Source of the DNA: Chryseobacterium sp. Leaf394
GTDB taxonomy: Bacteria > Bacteroidota > Bacteroidia > Flavobacteriales > Weeksellaceae
Length of the DNA: 53,126 nt
Direction: 5' to 3'
Assembly (NCBI RefSeq): GCF_001424105.1
Contig: NZ_LMQH01000014.1
Location: forward strand, 53,021 to 106,146
The translations under genes were made by a program, and so were the position numbers. Every line of letters begins with the position of its first letter. Within the stretch, counting starts at the first letter, position 1. This document shows positions 34,505 to 44,694 of this stretch, piece by piece. The notes under the pieces are model-generated. The model worked only from the letters and a program-made list of their open reading frames with translations, searched no databases and was not told the DNA's origin.

Positions 34505-36304
34505 ATGCAACAGAACAAAGGACTCGATAAAAGTCAGATGATTAGTTTTTCTGTTTTATGTTTAATTCTTTTCGGTTTTATGTTTTATTTTCAAGACAAA
34601 CAGCAGAAAGAAGAAACCGTAAAAGCTGAGCAGCAAAAAACCCAACAGGTAAAAAGCGCTGTGAAGCAGACTCAGGCAGCTCAAATTAATTCTAATGTAA
34701 CTCCGGGAGCAATTCAAAGTGCAAATCTTGCCAATGATGAGCTTAAAATTGAATTCTCAAGTCTGGGAGGTCAGGTTTCTAAAGTGGAGCTTGCAAAATT
34801 CAAGGCTTACAACCAAAAGACTGACGTTGCAGATCTTCCGCTTTATCTGATTACAAAAAACAATTCAAACTATGGTTTTCAGTTTAAAGACAAAACAGGG
34901 AAATTAATCAATACTAAAGATTTAGTTTTTACTCCTTCAGTTGCTGGCAATGTAGCAACGATGACCGCCAATCTAAACGGAGCCATTGTTCAGTTCGTCT
35001 ATACGCTGTTGCCTAAATATACAGTAGATTTTAAAGTTAGAACTCAGGGTTTATCTAAAATTTCTTCTGAGAACAAAGCAGATTTTATCTGGGACTACAA
35101 TGTAAGAAATCTTGAAAAGGGTAGAGCACAGGAGCAGTCTCATTCAGAGTTTTCATACGCGTTTAATAATTACAAGGATTATGACTATGACGGGAGAACA
35201 GATATGTCTGAAGATGAAGAAACCCTTAACTGGATTGGTGTAAAGCAGCAGTTTTTCTCTTCCGTAATTGAATCTAAAACAGGTTTCACCAACAGCAAAG
35301 GAAATCAGGAAACCATCGACGAAGGAGAATATCTTAAAAAGCTGAATTTTGAAGGTTTTGTAGCAATGAACGGAGGTGAATTGAATCAGGATTTTACCTG
35401 GTATTTTATGCCGTTGGATTTACCATTATTAAAGTCTTACGACAAAAATTTTGATGAAATTTTACCTTTAGGATGGTCGTTTATCGGAGCGATGAACCGT
35501 TATTTCTTCATGCCGATGTACAATTTCATCGCAGAGTGGGGATTGTCTGCAGGCTGGGTGATTTTCCTGATGACCATTATCGTTAAACTGATCCTTTCAC
35601 CAATCATGTACAAACAACATAAGTTGAGTGCGATGATGAGAGTGATCCGTCCGGAAATCGACGAGGCAACTGCCAAACTGAAAGACGCAGATCCAATGAA
35701 AAAGCAGCAGGCGACAATGGAAATTTACAGAAAGGCAGGTGTAAATCAAATGGCGGGATGTCTTCCGGCGTTGGTACAGATCCCGATTTTCTACGCATTA
35801 TTCCGTTTCTTCCCCAACTTTATTGATTTGAGAGGCGAAGGTTTTTGGTTTGCAAAAGACTTAACGGCTTATGACGATTTGATTAAATTGCCATTCAATG
35901 TGCCATTATTAGGAGAACATATAAGTGTATTTGCGATCGCGTGTACAGTTGTGATATTAATTTATACTGTAATGACTTCAGGTAACATGCAGCAGCCACA
36001 GCAGGAAGGTATGCCGAATATGAAAGTATTGATGTACATCTTCCCAATTACATTCCTGTTCTTCCTTAACACATCTGCTTCAGGTTTATCGTGGTACTAT
36101 TTCGTATCCAATGCAATTAACATTTTAATTATTTTGGTGATTAAATACCTGATTTTAGATGAAAAGAAAATTCATGCACAGATTCAGGCTAACAAGGAAA
36201 AGCCGAAAACCGAAAGCAAGTTTCAGAAAAGAATGAGGGAAATGATGGAGAAGGCTCAGGAGCAGCAAAAAGCTCAGGGTCAACAGAAATCAAACAGAAA
36301 ATAA
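34505..36304 (+). CDS. yidC: Membrane protein insertase YidC
   Basis: A 599-residue insertase that inserts and folds inner-membrane proteins, alone or with SecYEG. The first membrane helix is at about residues 13-29, followed by a Gln/Lys-rich linker and the large periplasmic domain. The conserved insertase core begins near residue 350 (WGLSAGWVIFLMTIIVKLIL) and has the usual five helices, with GCLPALVQIPIFYALFRFFP. The C-terminal tail is Lys/Gln-rich and could bind ribosomes. A strong terminator follows. Full length and intact. Confidence 0.97.
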   Translation: MQQNKGLDKSQMISFSVLCLILFGFMFYFQDKQQKEETVKAEQQKTQQVKSAVKQTQAAQINSNVTPGAIQSANLANDELKIEFSSLGGQVSKVELAKFKAYNQKTDVADLPLYLITKNNSNYGFQFKDKTGKLINTKDLVFTPSVAGNVATMTANLNGAIVQFVYTLLPKYTVDFKVRTQGLSKISSENKADFIWDYNVRNLEKGRAQEQSHSEFSYAFNNYKDYDYDGRTDMSEDEETLNWIGVKQQFFSSVIESKTGFTNSKGNQETIDEGEYLKKLNFEGFVAMNGGELNQDFTWYFMPLDLPLLKSYDKNFDEILPLGWSFIGAMNRYFFMPMYNFIAEWGLSAGWVIFLMTIIVKLILSPIMYKQHKLSAMMRVIRPEIDEATAKLKDADPMKKQQATMEIYRKAGVNQMAGCLPALVQIPIFYALFRFFPNFIDLRGEGFWFAKDLTAYDDLIKLPFNVPLLGEHISVFAIACTVVILIYTVMTSGNMQQPQQEGMPNMKVLMYIFPITFLFFLNTSASGLSWYYFVSNAINILIILVIKYLILDEKKIHAQIQANKEKPKTESKFQKRMREMMEKAQEQQKAQGQQKSNRK

Positions 36305-36328
36305 CAGTAATCTGGTACTGTAAAATAT

Positions 36329-36361
36329 AAAGGGAAGCATAGTAAATGCTTCCCTTTTTTA
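36329..36361 (+). terminator. yidC terminator
   Basis: A 12-bp stem (AAAGGGAAGCAT 36329-36340 with ATGCTTCCCTTT 36345-36356) with loop AGTA, followed by Ts. Confidence 0.9.
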
Positions 36362-36426
36362 TTTAGATCTGTTTCAAATAATATTTTTTGGCTTAATAAT
36401 TTGTTAATATTATGTTCATATTAAAT

Positions 36427-37011
36427 TCAATCATACTTCAATCTGAAAGACTGTCTGTGATGTATCGTGGGGCCATGTAGTACGAGTGCCTGCTGATGAT
36501 GTTTTGTGGCATATCCAAAGTTGGTGTTCCAGCCGTATTCCGGAAATTCATGATGTAGTTCCATCATCAGTCGGTCCCGGTAATTTTTTGCTAAAACAGA
36601 TGCGGCAGCAATCGCCAGTATTTTGGAATCTCCTTTCACAATACATTCATGCGGAATAAAATTATAGGGATGAAATCTATTACCATCCACCAAAATAAAC
36701 TCAGGTCTGATAGTTAATTTATCTAAAGCCCCATGCATGGCATGAATGCTGGAATTTAGAATGTTATATTCATCTATATGCGATGGAGGAAGTTCATGAA
36801 TAGCGTAGCATTTCACATGATCCTTTATATAAGAATCAAGATCCAGCCTTGTTTTAAAATTCAGCTTTTTAGAATCATCAATTAAATTCTGCTCAAAAGT
36901 ATCATCAATGATTACTGCTGCAGCCACTACCGGTCCGCACAGGCAGCCTCTCCCAACTTCATCGCAGCCGGCTTCCACATATTGAGAATACTTTTTAATC
37001 AATTGATTCAT
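36427..37011 (-). CDS. rnhB: Ribonuclease HII
   Basis: A 194-residue RNase HII that cuts RNA in RNA-DNA hybrids and starts removal of misinserted ribonucleotides. Catalytic D17-E18 lie in AGCDEVGRGCLCGP and D109 in ILVDGNRF. The GDSKILAIAAASVLAK block is characteristic. Single minus-strand gene, ATG at 37011, convergent with yidC. Confidence 0.97.
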   Translation of the reverse strand: MNQLIKKYSQYVEAGCDEVGRGCLCGPVVAAAVIIDDTFEQNLIDDSKKLNFKTRLDLDSYIKDHVKCYAIHELPPSHIDEYNILNSSIHAMHGALDKLTIRPEFILVDGNRFHPYNFIPHECIVKGDSKILAIAAASVLAKNYRDRLMMELHHEFPEYGWNTNFGYATKHHQQALVLHGPTIHHRQSFRLKYD

Positions 37012-37033
37012 TTACACAACTTTATTGTATGTG

Positions 37034-37041
37034 CAAATATA
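37034..37041 (-). promoter_or_regulatory. -7 box TATATTTG for rnhB
   Basis: On the minus strand TATATTTG matches TAnnTTTG exactly, 22 nt before the ATG at 37011, giving a leader of about 20 nt. Confidence 0.5.
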
Positions 37042-37158
37042 TAATCAATTTCTTTATTATTAAAATCATAAAAATGATAACACTTTGACAGTATATTTGT
37101 AAAAAATTTGTAATTATTATAATATCTGCACGTTGTGTTAAATATTTTTAACAAAACA

Positions 37159-37190
37159 TTTGTTTAATTTAAGAAAGTTTCACATATTTG
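37159..37190 (+). promoter_or_regulatory. SusC promoter, TTTG and CATATTTG
   Basis: TTTG at 37159-37162 and CATATTTG at 37183-37190 (one mismatch to TAnnTTTG) with a 20-nt spacer. The leader to the SusC ATG would be about 25 nt. Confidence 0.45.
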
Positions 37191-37218
37191 CATTTAGTAA
37201 AAAATAATCAATTTAAAT

Positions 37219-40200
37219 ATGAAGAAATTAACTACAAGTGTTTTAGCAGTAGTGCTTACTTCCTCTTTCGCGATGGTAAGTGCACAGGAAACACCAGGTG
37301 ATTCTGTAAAGACTACTGACATCCGAGAGGTAGTAGTAACTGGAGCTTTAGGTTTAAAGAAAAGACAGGATGCGGTAACTACAACCAATCAGGTTGTTAA
37401 CAATGCAGAAATTACTCAGGCAAATAACCCTAATGCTATTCAGGCCTTAACTGGTAAAGTTTCTGGTTTACAGATTAATACTACAAATAACTCGGTAAAT
37501 TCTACTACCAGAGTTGTTTTGAGAGGTCCTAGATCAATCTCAGGTAATAACCAGGCGTTGGTTGTAATTGACGGTGTTATTTCAACTTTAGGAATCTTAC
37601 AAAATATGCCGCCAGAAGTTATTGATAATATGAACGTTATCAAAGGTATGCAAGGTGCTGCACTTTATGGTGAGCAGGGAAGTAATGGTGTTATTATTGT
37701 AACCACTAAGAAAGGATCACGAAACGAAAGACTGGCATTTACTCTAACTAATTCTGTAGATTTCTCTTCTGTTTATAAGCTTCCTATATATCAAAAGGTA
37801 TATGGACAAGGTTGGCCGGGTGATGCATTCGATACTACAGATTACGGCGGTGCAAACTGGGTACCTTATGAAAACTCAAACTGGGGGCCTTCATATAGTT
37901 CAGCTTTAGGTGGTCAAAATCTATTTCAAGGTTTGCCTCAGGCAAATGATCAGTTTCTTACAGGAACTTTCTCTCCAAGAGATAACCATATTAAAGATTT
38001 CTTCAAAACCGGAGTATTATGGCAAAATGGTCTTTCTGTTAATTCAGGAAGTTCAGATGCTTACGTTTTCTTGTCGGTTAACAGACAGGAGAATGATTTC
38101 GTTGTAGAGAAAGATAATTTAAGAAGAAATAACTTCCTATTAAAAGCGGGTAGACAACTTGGTAAATTCAGAATTGATGCCAGCGTTAATTATTTAGATC
38201 TGCGCACTACTCAGACGAATTCTAATCTATATGGTCAGTTAATCCAAACTCCAACCAACCTTAATATCCGACAATTTAGAAATTCATTGCCAGATGCCGG
38301 AGCTTCAATGTATACTACAAACCCATATTGGACGATAGATCACAACAGATTTGACGATAAAAGCAGAATTATGTCTGCTACTATGAATCTAGAGTACAAG
38401 GTGAATAATAATATCTCATTTACCTACGCAGGTACCGGAATATTAAATTCGTTTATCTCGGAAAGTCATCAGGATGCTTTCGCTTATGATAGGATTTATG
38501 CCAATACAGGAACTTATTTAGATGGTCATTCTCCACTTGAATTCGGACCGGAGCCTATCGTTTCGAGCTATTATAAAACTGTTGGTTCATCGTTCAGATA
38601 TTATGGCGATTTGATGGCTAATTTTGATTATGATCTTACCGATGATATCAATATGAAATTGAATGTTGGTCACAATATTCAGGATAACTCTAGCTCTCAG
38701 ACTCAGGTTGGTGGTAAAAATCTTCAGATTGGAGGTTGGTATAACATCAGAAACGTTATTAATCCAGATCAGCCATCAACTTTGGACAGTGGTGAGAATA
38801 GAAGAAGATCATTTGCATGGTTTGCCAACTTAGATTTAGGATACAAAGATTATTTGTTCGTGAATGGAACTTTTAGATACGAAAAGAGTTCTGCATTAAG
38901 TTTAAATGCTGTGGATATTAATGGTAATGTCTCACCATTGACCAACCAGGGATATCCTTATTACTCTTTTGGAGCATCATTTATCCCAACAAAAGCATTT
39001 CCAAGTCTGAAGGGTGATGTCCTTAACTATGCTAAAGTAAGTGCGTCTTTCAGTAGAGTTGGTAACTCAGCTACTGTATCTACATATGGTTTAGATAGAA
39101 TAGGAAATTTCCCAACAGGATTCCCTTTTGGAACATTATCTTCGTACCTGCCTACAACATCTCTGTTTTCTCAGGATGTAGAACCAGAATTTTTGGCATC
39201 TAAAGAAGCAAACATTCAGTTAGGATTCTTTAAAGACAGAATTACTTTGGAAGGTTCGGTATTTAGAAATGATACTGATAATTTAATATCTTCTGTTACT
39301 ACTTCTTCACCTTCTGGTATCACAAGTATAGTTGATAATATTGGGGATAGCAGAAACCAAGGTTTCGAAGTTGATTTGGGGCTTACTGCAATAAAAACTA
39401 AAGATTTCGAATGGAAACTTAGAGGATCTTACTCTACGTACCAAACCAAAATCCTTTCACTGGCGGATGATTCTACAGAAACACCGCTTGCAGTTTACAG
39501 CGGAAATGGAACTCCATCAGTTGGTATTTATGCAATCAAAGGAGAAGATTTCCCAATGATCAAAGGAACAAAATATCAGAGAGATCCAAATGGAAATATT
39601 ATCGTAAATGCTAATGGAAATCCTCTTGCAACTTCTACATTAGAAATTTTAGGAAAAGTAAATCCAGATTATATCTTAGCATTTAATACTTCTTTTAAAT
39701 TTAAAGGAATCACTTTAAGTGCAACTGCGGATTATAGAACCGGAAATAGCTTTGTTGCTTTCTCCAAAGGAACTATGGGGTTCACAGGATCTTTGGAAAA
39801 AACTGCTGAATTTGACAGATCACAAGGTTATGTAGTTCCAAACTCTGTTCAGTTAGTTGGAGGTCAATATGTTGCTAATACCACTCCTGTTGGTAATGAC
39901 AGATCTTATGGCGGGGTTACAAACTACTTTGCCTTTGGTAACTTCCAGACAGTTGGAGAAGAACATGTAATCGACGGAACGGCTCTTAAGGTTAGAGAAA
40001 TTGCTTTAAGCTATGACCTTCCTAAATCGATTCTTAGAAATACATTTGTTAATTCATTAACATTGGGTGTATATGCGAGAAATCCTTTCTTTATTTATGC
40101 TAAAGATAATAGAAATTTTGCAGATCCTGAAACAGCTTCTACGAATGGAAATGCCGGTGGTATTGCTTTCGTAGGACAATATCCTAGTATTAGAAACTAC

Positions 40201-40227
40201 GGATTCAATCTAAATGTAACTTTTTAA
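37219..40227 (+). CDS. SusC/RagA-type TonB-dependent outer-membrane transporter
   Basis: A 1002-residue barrel transporter, partner of the SusD lipoprotein just downstream. The signal peptide ends at SFAMVSAQ. DIREVVVTGALGLKKR is the TonB box/plug junction, and the plug (about residues 50-165) has the SusC signature LRGPRSISGNNQALVVIDG. The remaining 800 residues are the 22-strand barrel, ending SIRNYGFNLNVTF. The N-terminal carboxypeptidase-D-like regulatory domain common in SusC proteins is absent, since the signal peptide leads almost directly into the TonB box. No sugar-degrading enzyme is nearby, so the ligand (sugar, peptide or other) is open. Confidence 0.95.
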   Translation: MKKLTTSVLAVVLTSSFAMVSAQETPGDSVKTTDIREVVVTGALGLKKRQDAVTTTNQVVNNAEITQANNPNAIQALTGKVSGLQINTTNNSVNSTTRVVLRGPRSISGNNQALVVIDGVISTLGILQNMPPEVIDNMNVIKGMQGAALYGEQGSNGVIIVTTKKGSRNERLAFTLTNSVDFSSVYKLPIYQKVYGQGWPGDAFDTTDYGGANWVPYENSNWGPSYSSALGGQNLFQGLPQANDQFLTGTFSPRDNHIKDFFKTGVLWQNGLSVNSGSSDAYVFLSVNRQENDFVVEKDNLRRNNFLLKAGRQLGKFRIDASVNYLDLRTTQTNSNLYGQLIQTPTNLNIRQFRNSLPDAGASMYTTNPYWTIDHNRFDDKSRIMSATMNLEYKVNNNISFTYAGTGILNSFISESHQDAFAYDRIYANTGTYLDGHSPLEFGPEPIVSSYYKTVGSSFRYYGDLMANFDYDLTDDINMKLNVGHNIQDNSSSQTQVGGKNLQIGGWYNIRNVINPDQPSTLDSGENRRRSFAWFANLDLGYKDYLFVNGTFRYEKSSALSLNAVDINGNVSPLTNQGYPYYSFGASFIPTKAFPSLKGDVLNYAKVSASFSRVGNSATVSTYGLDRIGNFPTGFPFGTLSSYLPTTSLFSQDVEPEFLASKEANIQLGFFKDRITLEGSVFRNDTDNLISSVTTSSPSGITSIVDNIGDSRNQGFEVDLGLTAIKTKDFEWKLRGSYSTYQTKILSLADDSTETPLAVYSGNGTPSVGIYAIKGEDFPMIKGTKYQRDPNGNIIVNANGNPLATSTLEILGKVNPDYILAFNTSFKFKGITLSATADYRTGNSFVAFSKGTMGFTGSLEKTAEFDRSQGYVVPNSVQLVGGQYVANTTPVGNDRSYGGVTNYFAFGNFQTVGEEHVIDGTALKVREIALSYDLPKSILRNTFVNSLTLGVYARNPFFIYAKDNRNFADPETASTNGNAGGIAFVGQYPSIRNYGFNLNVTF

Positions 40228-40239
40228 TTCGACGACAAA

Positions 40240-41877
40240 ATGAAAAATAATAAATTTTTAACAGCCATATTGGCAGGAGCATTAAGCCTTACAGCGGCTT
40301 CGTGTTCTAATGAATATCTGGATGTAAATGAAAATCCAAATTCAGTGCAAGCTGAAAAAATTACTCCAGATCTTATCATTCCTGGGGCGATTTCTCAGGC
40401 ACACAGAACTCAGGCAGGCACAATGATGCAGTTTGGTAATCTAATGATGAACAGCTGGGCGGGAAACTCGTATAGTTTCGGTGGTCCTTTTGCAAGAGAA
40501 TTCAACTTAGCCACAGTAGATAATACATTCTATACTGGTATTTGGGGTCTTTATCCAAGAATTGCAAATTTTGCTCAGGTGGAGGCTTATCCTAATCCAA
40601 TTAATCAGTATGATCAATACATTGCTATAGCAAAAATTATGAAGGCTTACTATATGCAGTATATAGTAGACTTATATGGTGATGTGCCTTATTCAGAAGC
40701 ATTTAGAGGGCAGGAAAATCTTACACCAAAATACGATAATGATTCTGATATCTATAGAAATCTTATTCAGAATTTGGAGGACGCAAATGCACTAATTGCT
40801 GCAGGTAAGGGTGATATACCTGGTGCACAGGATGTAGTTTTCGGAGGCGATATGGATCTTTGGACGAAGTTCTCAAATACTCTTAAATTGAGAATGTTAA
40901 TCAGAATGTCTAAAGTAACTGGTGATCTAGCTACGTATAGAAATACCAAATTACAGTCATTAAGTTCTGCTAATTTTATTAACGAGCTTGATGGTGATGT
41001 TACTGTAAACCCTGGGTACAACGGAAGTAATGATGATTCACTGAATCCTTTTCTTCTTAACAATCTAATGAATGCTTCACAGACTACAGTTCAAAACTAT
41101 TCTTTAGTAATTGTTTCTGAGCACTTTGCTAACGCAATGCAGGGAAATCTTATTTTGAACGATCCGAATATGACCAAATTTAATAATTTGGGGGATCCTC
41201 GTAGAGCTAGATTGTTTACAAACGTTGCCGGAGGTACTTATTACAACGGTGCAGCTTATACAGGACTTAAAGGTATTAGACAAGGTGCAGTTCCTGGACA
41301 ACCTGGAGTACCAGCGAATACTAATACCTCTAAGATTGCTTTAGGTAATTTTGTAGGAGCTAATGTTCCGGGAAGTAATGCAGATATTATTGACTTCGCT
41401 AATGCAAGAGGTGGTGTACTGATGTCTTTGGCTGAGAGTCAATTGCTTCAGGCTGAAGCAGCATTAAGATATCCAACTATTTTCACATACTCTGCACAGA
41501 CTAAATTTAACACTGGTGTAATTGCTAGCGGTGTATGGATAGGAGTTCCTGCTGCTACAATGAATTCTTATGTTGCTGCAATAGTTACTAGACCAGGTCT
41601 TGGATGGACTGGAACTGATGCTCAGAAAATTGAAGCGATTATGACGCAGAAGTGGATTGCATTAACGAATGTTAACCCTACAGAAATGTTCATCGAGTAT
41701 AACAGAACTGGACTTCCATATACTCCTATGGCTACTACTTCACAGCAGGCAAACAAGCCGTATAGACTGGTATATCCTTTCTCTGAATACGCTGCAAACG
41801 CTGCAAACGTTCCAAATATCACAAGTGCACAGGTATTTACAAAAAATCAGTACACTCCTTTCTGGAACCAAAACTAA
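40240..41877 (+). CDS. SusD/RagB family surface lipoprotein (SusD_2-like)
   Basis: A 545-residue lipoprotein: the lipobox LTAASC puts the acylated cysteine at residue 22. SNEYLDVNENPNSVQ and the PYSEAFRGQENLTPKYDND block are typical of the second SusD family. It forms the lid that captures ligand for the SusC channel. It begins 12 nt after SusC and ends at a strong terminator, so the pair is one operon with no further genes. Confidence 0.94.
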   Translation: MKNNKFLTAILAGALSLTAASCSNEYLDVNENPNSVQAEKITPDLIIPGAISQAHRTQAGTMMQFGNLMMNSWAGNSYSFGGPFAREFNLATVDNTFYTGIWGLYPRIANFAQVEAYPNPINQYDQYIAIAKIMKAYYMQYIVDLYGDVPYSEAFRGQENLTPKYDNDSDIYRNLIQNLEDANALIAAGKGDIPGAQDVVFGGDMDLWTKFSNTLKLRMLIRMSKVTGDLATYRNTKLQSLSSANFINELDGDVTVNPGYNGSNDDSLNPFLLNNLMNASQTTVQNYSLVIVSEHFANAMQGNLILNDPNMTKFNNLGDPRRARLFTNVAGGTYYNGAAYTGLKGIRQGAVPGQPGVPANTNTSKIALGNFVGANVPGSNADIIDFANARGGVLMSLAESQLLQAEAALRYPTIFTYSAQTKFNTGVIASGVWIGVPAATMNSYVAAIVTRPGLGWTGTDAQKIEAIMTQKWIALTNVNPTEMFIEYNRTGLPYTPMATTSQQANKPYRLVYPFSEYAANAANVPNITSAQVFTKNQYTPFWNQN

Positions 41878-41903
41878 TTTTAGCAAAGCTTAAATTATAC
41901 TGT

Positions 41904-41927
41904 AAACCGCCTTCGGGCGGTTTTTTT
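41904..41927 (+). terminator. SusCD operon terminator
   Basis: AAACCGCC-TTCG-GGCGGTTT (41904-41923): a perfect 8-bp stem with a stable TTCG tetraloop and a seven-T run. Confidence 0.92.
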
Positions 41928-41934
41928 ATTTCCG

Positions 41935-41942
41935 TATATTTG
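41935..41942 (+). promoter_or_regulatory. -7 box TATATTTG for argS
   Basis: Exact TAnnTTTG match 18 nt before the ATG at 41961. It lies just after the SusCD terminator; no -33 TTTG at the usual distance. Confidence 0.5.
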
Positions 41943-41960
41943 TATTTCAAACGATAAATA

Positions 41961-43721
41961 ATGAATATTAAAAATATCATAGAACAAAAGCTGGAAGAGG
42001 TAATTCTTAATATCTATCAGCTAAAAGATATAAAACTTGAAATTCAGGAGAATAAAACTGAGTTTGAAGGTGATTTTACCATCGTTACATTTCCTCTAGT
42101 GAAGCAACTGAAGAAAAGTCCGGAAGGTATTGGCGTTGAATTGGGTCAGGCATTAACGGAGCAGACTGAATTATTGGAAAGCTTCAATGTGGTGAAAGGA
42201 TTTCTAAATGTAAAAGTTAAAAATCAGTTTTTCGTTGATCAGTTTAAAACAGTTTCAGAACAGTTTTCGAATATTGAAAAGAAAAATGAAACTGTAATGG
42301 TTGAATATTCATCACCAAATACCAACAAGCCGCTTCACTTAGGGCATATCAGAAATAATCTGTTAGGTTTTTCTGTGGCTCAGATTCTTGAGGAAGCCGG
42401 TTATGATGTGATCAAAAGTCAGATTATCAATGACAGAGGAATTCATATCTGTAAATCGATGTTGGCTTGGGAGAAATTTGGTAAAGGCGAAACTCCGGAA
42501 ACTGATCATGTGAAAGGGGATAAGTTTGTAGGAAACTATTATGTGAAATTTGATCAGGAATATAAAAAAGAGATTGCAGCTTTAGCTGAGCAGGGAGTTT
42601 CCGAAGAGCAGGCTAAGAAAGATGCTCCTTTGATGAAAGAAGCCCAACAAATGCTTCTCGACTGGGAAAACGGCGAAGAAAAAGTAAGAAATCTGTGGAA
42701 TGAAATGAACTCCTGGGTTTACAAAGGTTTTGGTGAAACTTATAAAAGACTGGGAGTAAATTTTGATCAGGTTCAGTACGAAAGCAATACTTATATTTTA
42801 GGAAAAGATCTTATTCAGGAAGGTTTGGATAAAGGTGTTTTGTATCAGAAAGAAGATGGTTCGGTTTGGTGTGATCTGACGGATGAAGGTTTAGATCAGA
42901 AATTGTTGCTTCGTTCAGACGGAACTTCTGTGTACATGACTCAGGATTTGGGAACTGCGGTTGAGCGTTTTAAAGAAAATAATCTTCAGAAATTAATTTA
43001 TACGGTAGGAAACGAGCAGGATTATCATTTCCAGGTTTTATTTAAAGTTTTAAAAAAGCTTGGATATGAATGGGCAGATCAGTTGTATCACTTATCTTAT
43101 GGGATGGTCGAACTTCCGAACGGGAAAATGAAGTCGCGTGAAGGAACTGTAGTTGATGCAGATGAATTGATGCAGGATATGTTTAATATTGCAAAATCTA
43201 AATCTGAAGAGTTAGGAAAACTTGAAAACTTTACAGAAGAGGAAAAGAATATCAATTACGAAAATATCGGGATGGGAGCACTGAAGTATTTCATGCTGAA
43301 AGTTGATCCAAAGAAAAAAATGCTTTTCAATCCTGAAGAAAGTATTGATTTTAACGGAAATACAGGACCATTTATTCTGTACACCTATGCCCGTATTCAT
43401 TCTTTACTGATGAAAGCCAATTATATGAACAAACCAGTTACTGAGGTAGATTTAAATCAGCACGAGAAAGAATTAATTATGCAGTTGGCAAATTATAAAT
43501 CCGTTGTTGAAAGAGCAGCTGAATTATTGAGCCCGGCGCTAGTTGCAAATTATCTTTATGACTTGGTGAAAACGTATAATTCATTTTATCAGAGCAATAT
43601 TATCGTAAAACTTGAAGATGAAAATCTGAAACAGTTCCGTTTGAATTTATCCAATCTCACAGCATTGACTATAAAAAAATCTCTGTCACTTCTAGGAATA
43701 GAAACCGTCAACAGAATGTAA
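41961..43721 (+). CDS. argS: Arginyl-tRNA synthetase
   Basis: A 586-residue class I aminoacyl-tRNA synthetase that charges tRNA-Arg. The HIGH motif is HLGH in TNKPLHLGHIRNNLLG. The KMSKS loop is GKMKSREG, as is usual for bacterial ArgS. The N-terminal additional domain is present (residues 1-100) and the C-terminal anticodon domain ends with LTIKKSLSLLGIETVNRM. Essential, full length. Confidence 0.97.
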   Translation: MNIKNIIEQKLEEVILNIYQLKDIKLEIQENKTEFEGDFTIVTFPLVKQLKKSPEGIGVELGQALTEQTELLESFNVVKGFLNVKVKNQFFVDQFKTVSEQFSNIEKKNETVMVEYSSPNTNKPLHLGHIRNNLLGFSVAQILEEAGYDVIKSQIINDRGIHICKSMLAWEKFGKGETPETDHVKGDKFVGNYYVKFDQEYKKEIAALAEQGVSEEQAKKDAPLMKEAQQMLLDWENGEEKVRNLWNEMNSWVYKGFGETYKRLGVNFDQVQYESNTYILGKDLIQEGLDKGVLYQKEDGSVWCDLTDEGLDQKLLLRSDGTSVYMTQDLGTAVERFKENNLQKLIYTVGNEQDYHFQVLFKVLKKLGYEWADQLYHLSYGMVELPNGKMKSREGTVVDADELMQDMFNIAKSKSEELGKLENFTEEEKNINYENIGMGALKYFMLKVDPKKKMLFNPEESIDFNGNTGPFILYTYARIHSLLMKANYMNKPVTEVDLNQHEKELIMQLANYKSVVERAAELLSPALVANYLYDLVKTYNSFYQSNIIVKLEDENLKQFRLNLSNLTALTIKKSLSLLGIETVNRM

Positions 43722-43725
43722 AACA

Positions 43726-43757
43726 AAAGCCTCTCAGAATTTCTGAGAGGCTTTATT
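43726..43757. terminator. Bidirectional terminator between argS and the YihY gene
   Basis: A 12-bp stem (AAAGCCTCTCAG 43726-43737 with CTGAGAGGCTTT 43743-43754) and a 5-nt loop. A-rich and T-rich flanks allow it to work for both convergent genes. Confidence 0.88.
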
Positions 43758-43761
43758 ATGA

Positions 43762-44694
43762 TTAAACAGCGGGAGTTTCATTTTTGACTTGGCTGTCTTT
43801 ATATAATTTTGCGCTGCTCCATTTGGCGTGTTTTGATGGAGCTATTCTGTAACCTTTTTTGTAGGTATACACTTTTGTAAATTCAGCGCCGAAGAAAATC
43901 ATAAGACATGAATAATTGATCCAAAGCATTACCAAAATGACGGTTCCAGCGGTACCAAATGCTGAAGTTGGTTTAAATTCGCTGAAGTATAGACTCAGTA
44001 GGAATTTCCCTAAAGTAAACAAAACAGAAGTCAACATAGCTCCTTTCCAAACTGATTTCCAGCTGATTTCTACGTCAGGTAGAACTTTGTACATCAATGC
44101 AAACAACAATGTCGTAACTCCAAAGCCTACTGTGAAGTTAATAATTTCAATAATATAGTACGTTTCCAAACCAATTGTTCTGGCAATAAAGTCATTTAAG
44201 ATACTGATTACTAAAGTAAGAACCATAGTTATCACAAGCAAAAACCCTAAAATCAGAATCATTCCTAAAGAGTTCGCTCTGTCCAATAAAAATTTCACCA
44301 AGGCCTTTTTAGGCGCAGCTTCTACATCCCAAAGATTATTTAATGATCTCTGTAACTGAAAAAATAATGTTGTTGCACCAAAAATCAACGATCCGATACC
44401 GACAATTTTCATGAAGATATTTTCTTTATCAATGAGCGCTCCGGCAATCATTTCTTCTACGCTTTTTGCAGCGTCTGCACCCATCATTCCACTGATTTGA
44501 GTACTTATCTGCCCACGAATTGCATCTTCACCAAAGAAATATCCTGCAAGCCAAATGATAATAATCAACAATCCGGGAATTGAAAAAATAGCATAATAAG
44601 CCAAACTCGCTGAATCATTGGAAGCAGATGAACTATTGTACTCAGTAAATGTTTCTTTGACGGTTTCCCAGAAAAATTTTAGTTCTTTTAGCAT
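43762..44694 (-). CDS. YihY/BrkB family inner-membrane protein
   Basis: A 310-residue membrane protein with about six membrane helices. The family signature includes NDSASLAYYAIFSIPGLLII, GATTLFFQLQRSLNNLWDVE and WINYSCLMIFFGAEFTKVY. Family members were once annotated as RNase BN, which is not supported; function is unknown. I start at ATG 44694 (MLKELKFFWETVKETF), because 13 extra codons upstream to 44733 look unlike protein. Confidence 0.92.
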   Translation of the reverse strand: MLKELKFFWETVKETFTEYNSSSASNDSASLAYYAIFSIPGLLIIIIWLAGYFFGEDAIRGQISTQISGMMGADAAKSVEEMIAGALIDKENIFMKIVGIGSLIFGATTLFFQLQRSLNNLWDVEAAPKKALVKFLLDRANSLGMILILGFLLVITMVLTLVISILNDFIARTIGLETYYIIEIINFTVGFGVTTLLFALMYKVLPDVEISWKSVWKGAMLTSVLFTLGKFLLSLYFSEFKPTSAFGTAGTVILVMLWINYSCLMIFFGAEFTKVYTYKKGYRIAPSKHAKWSSAKLYKDSQVKNETPAV

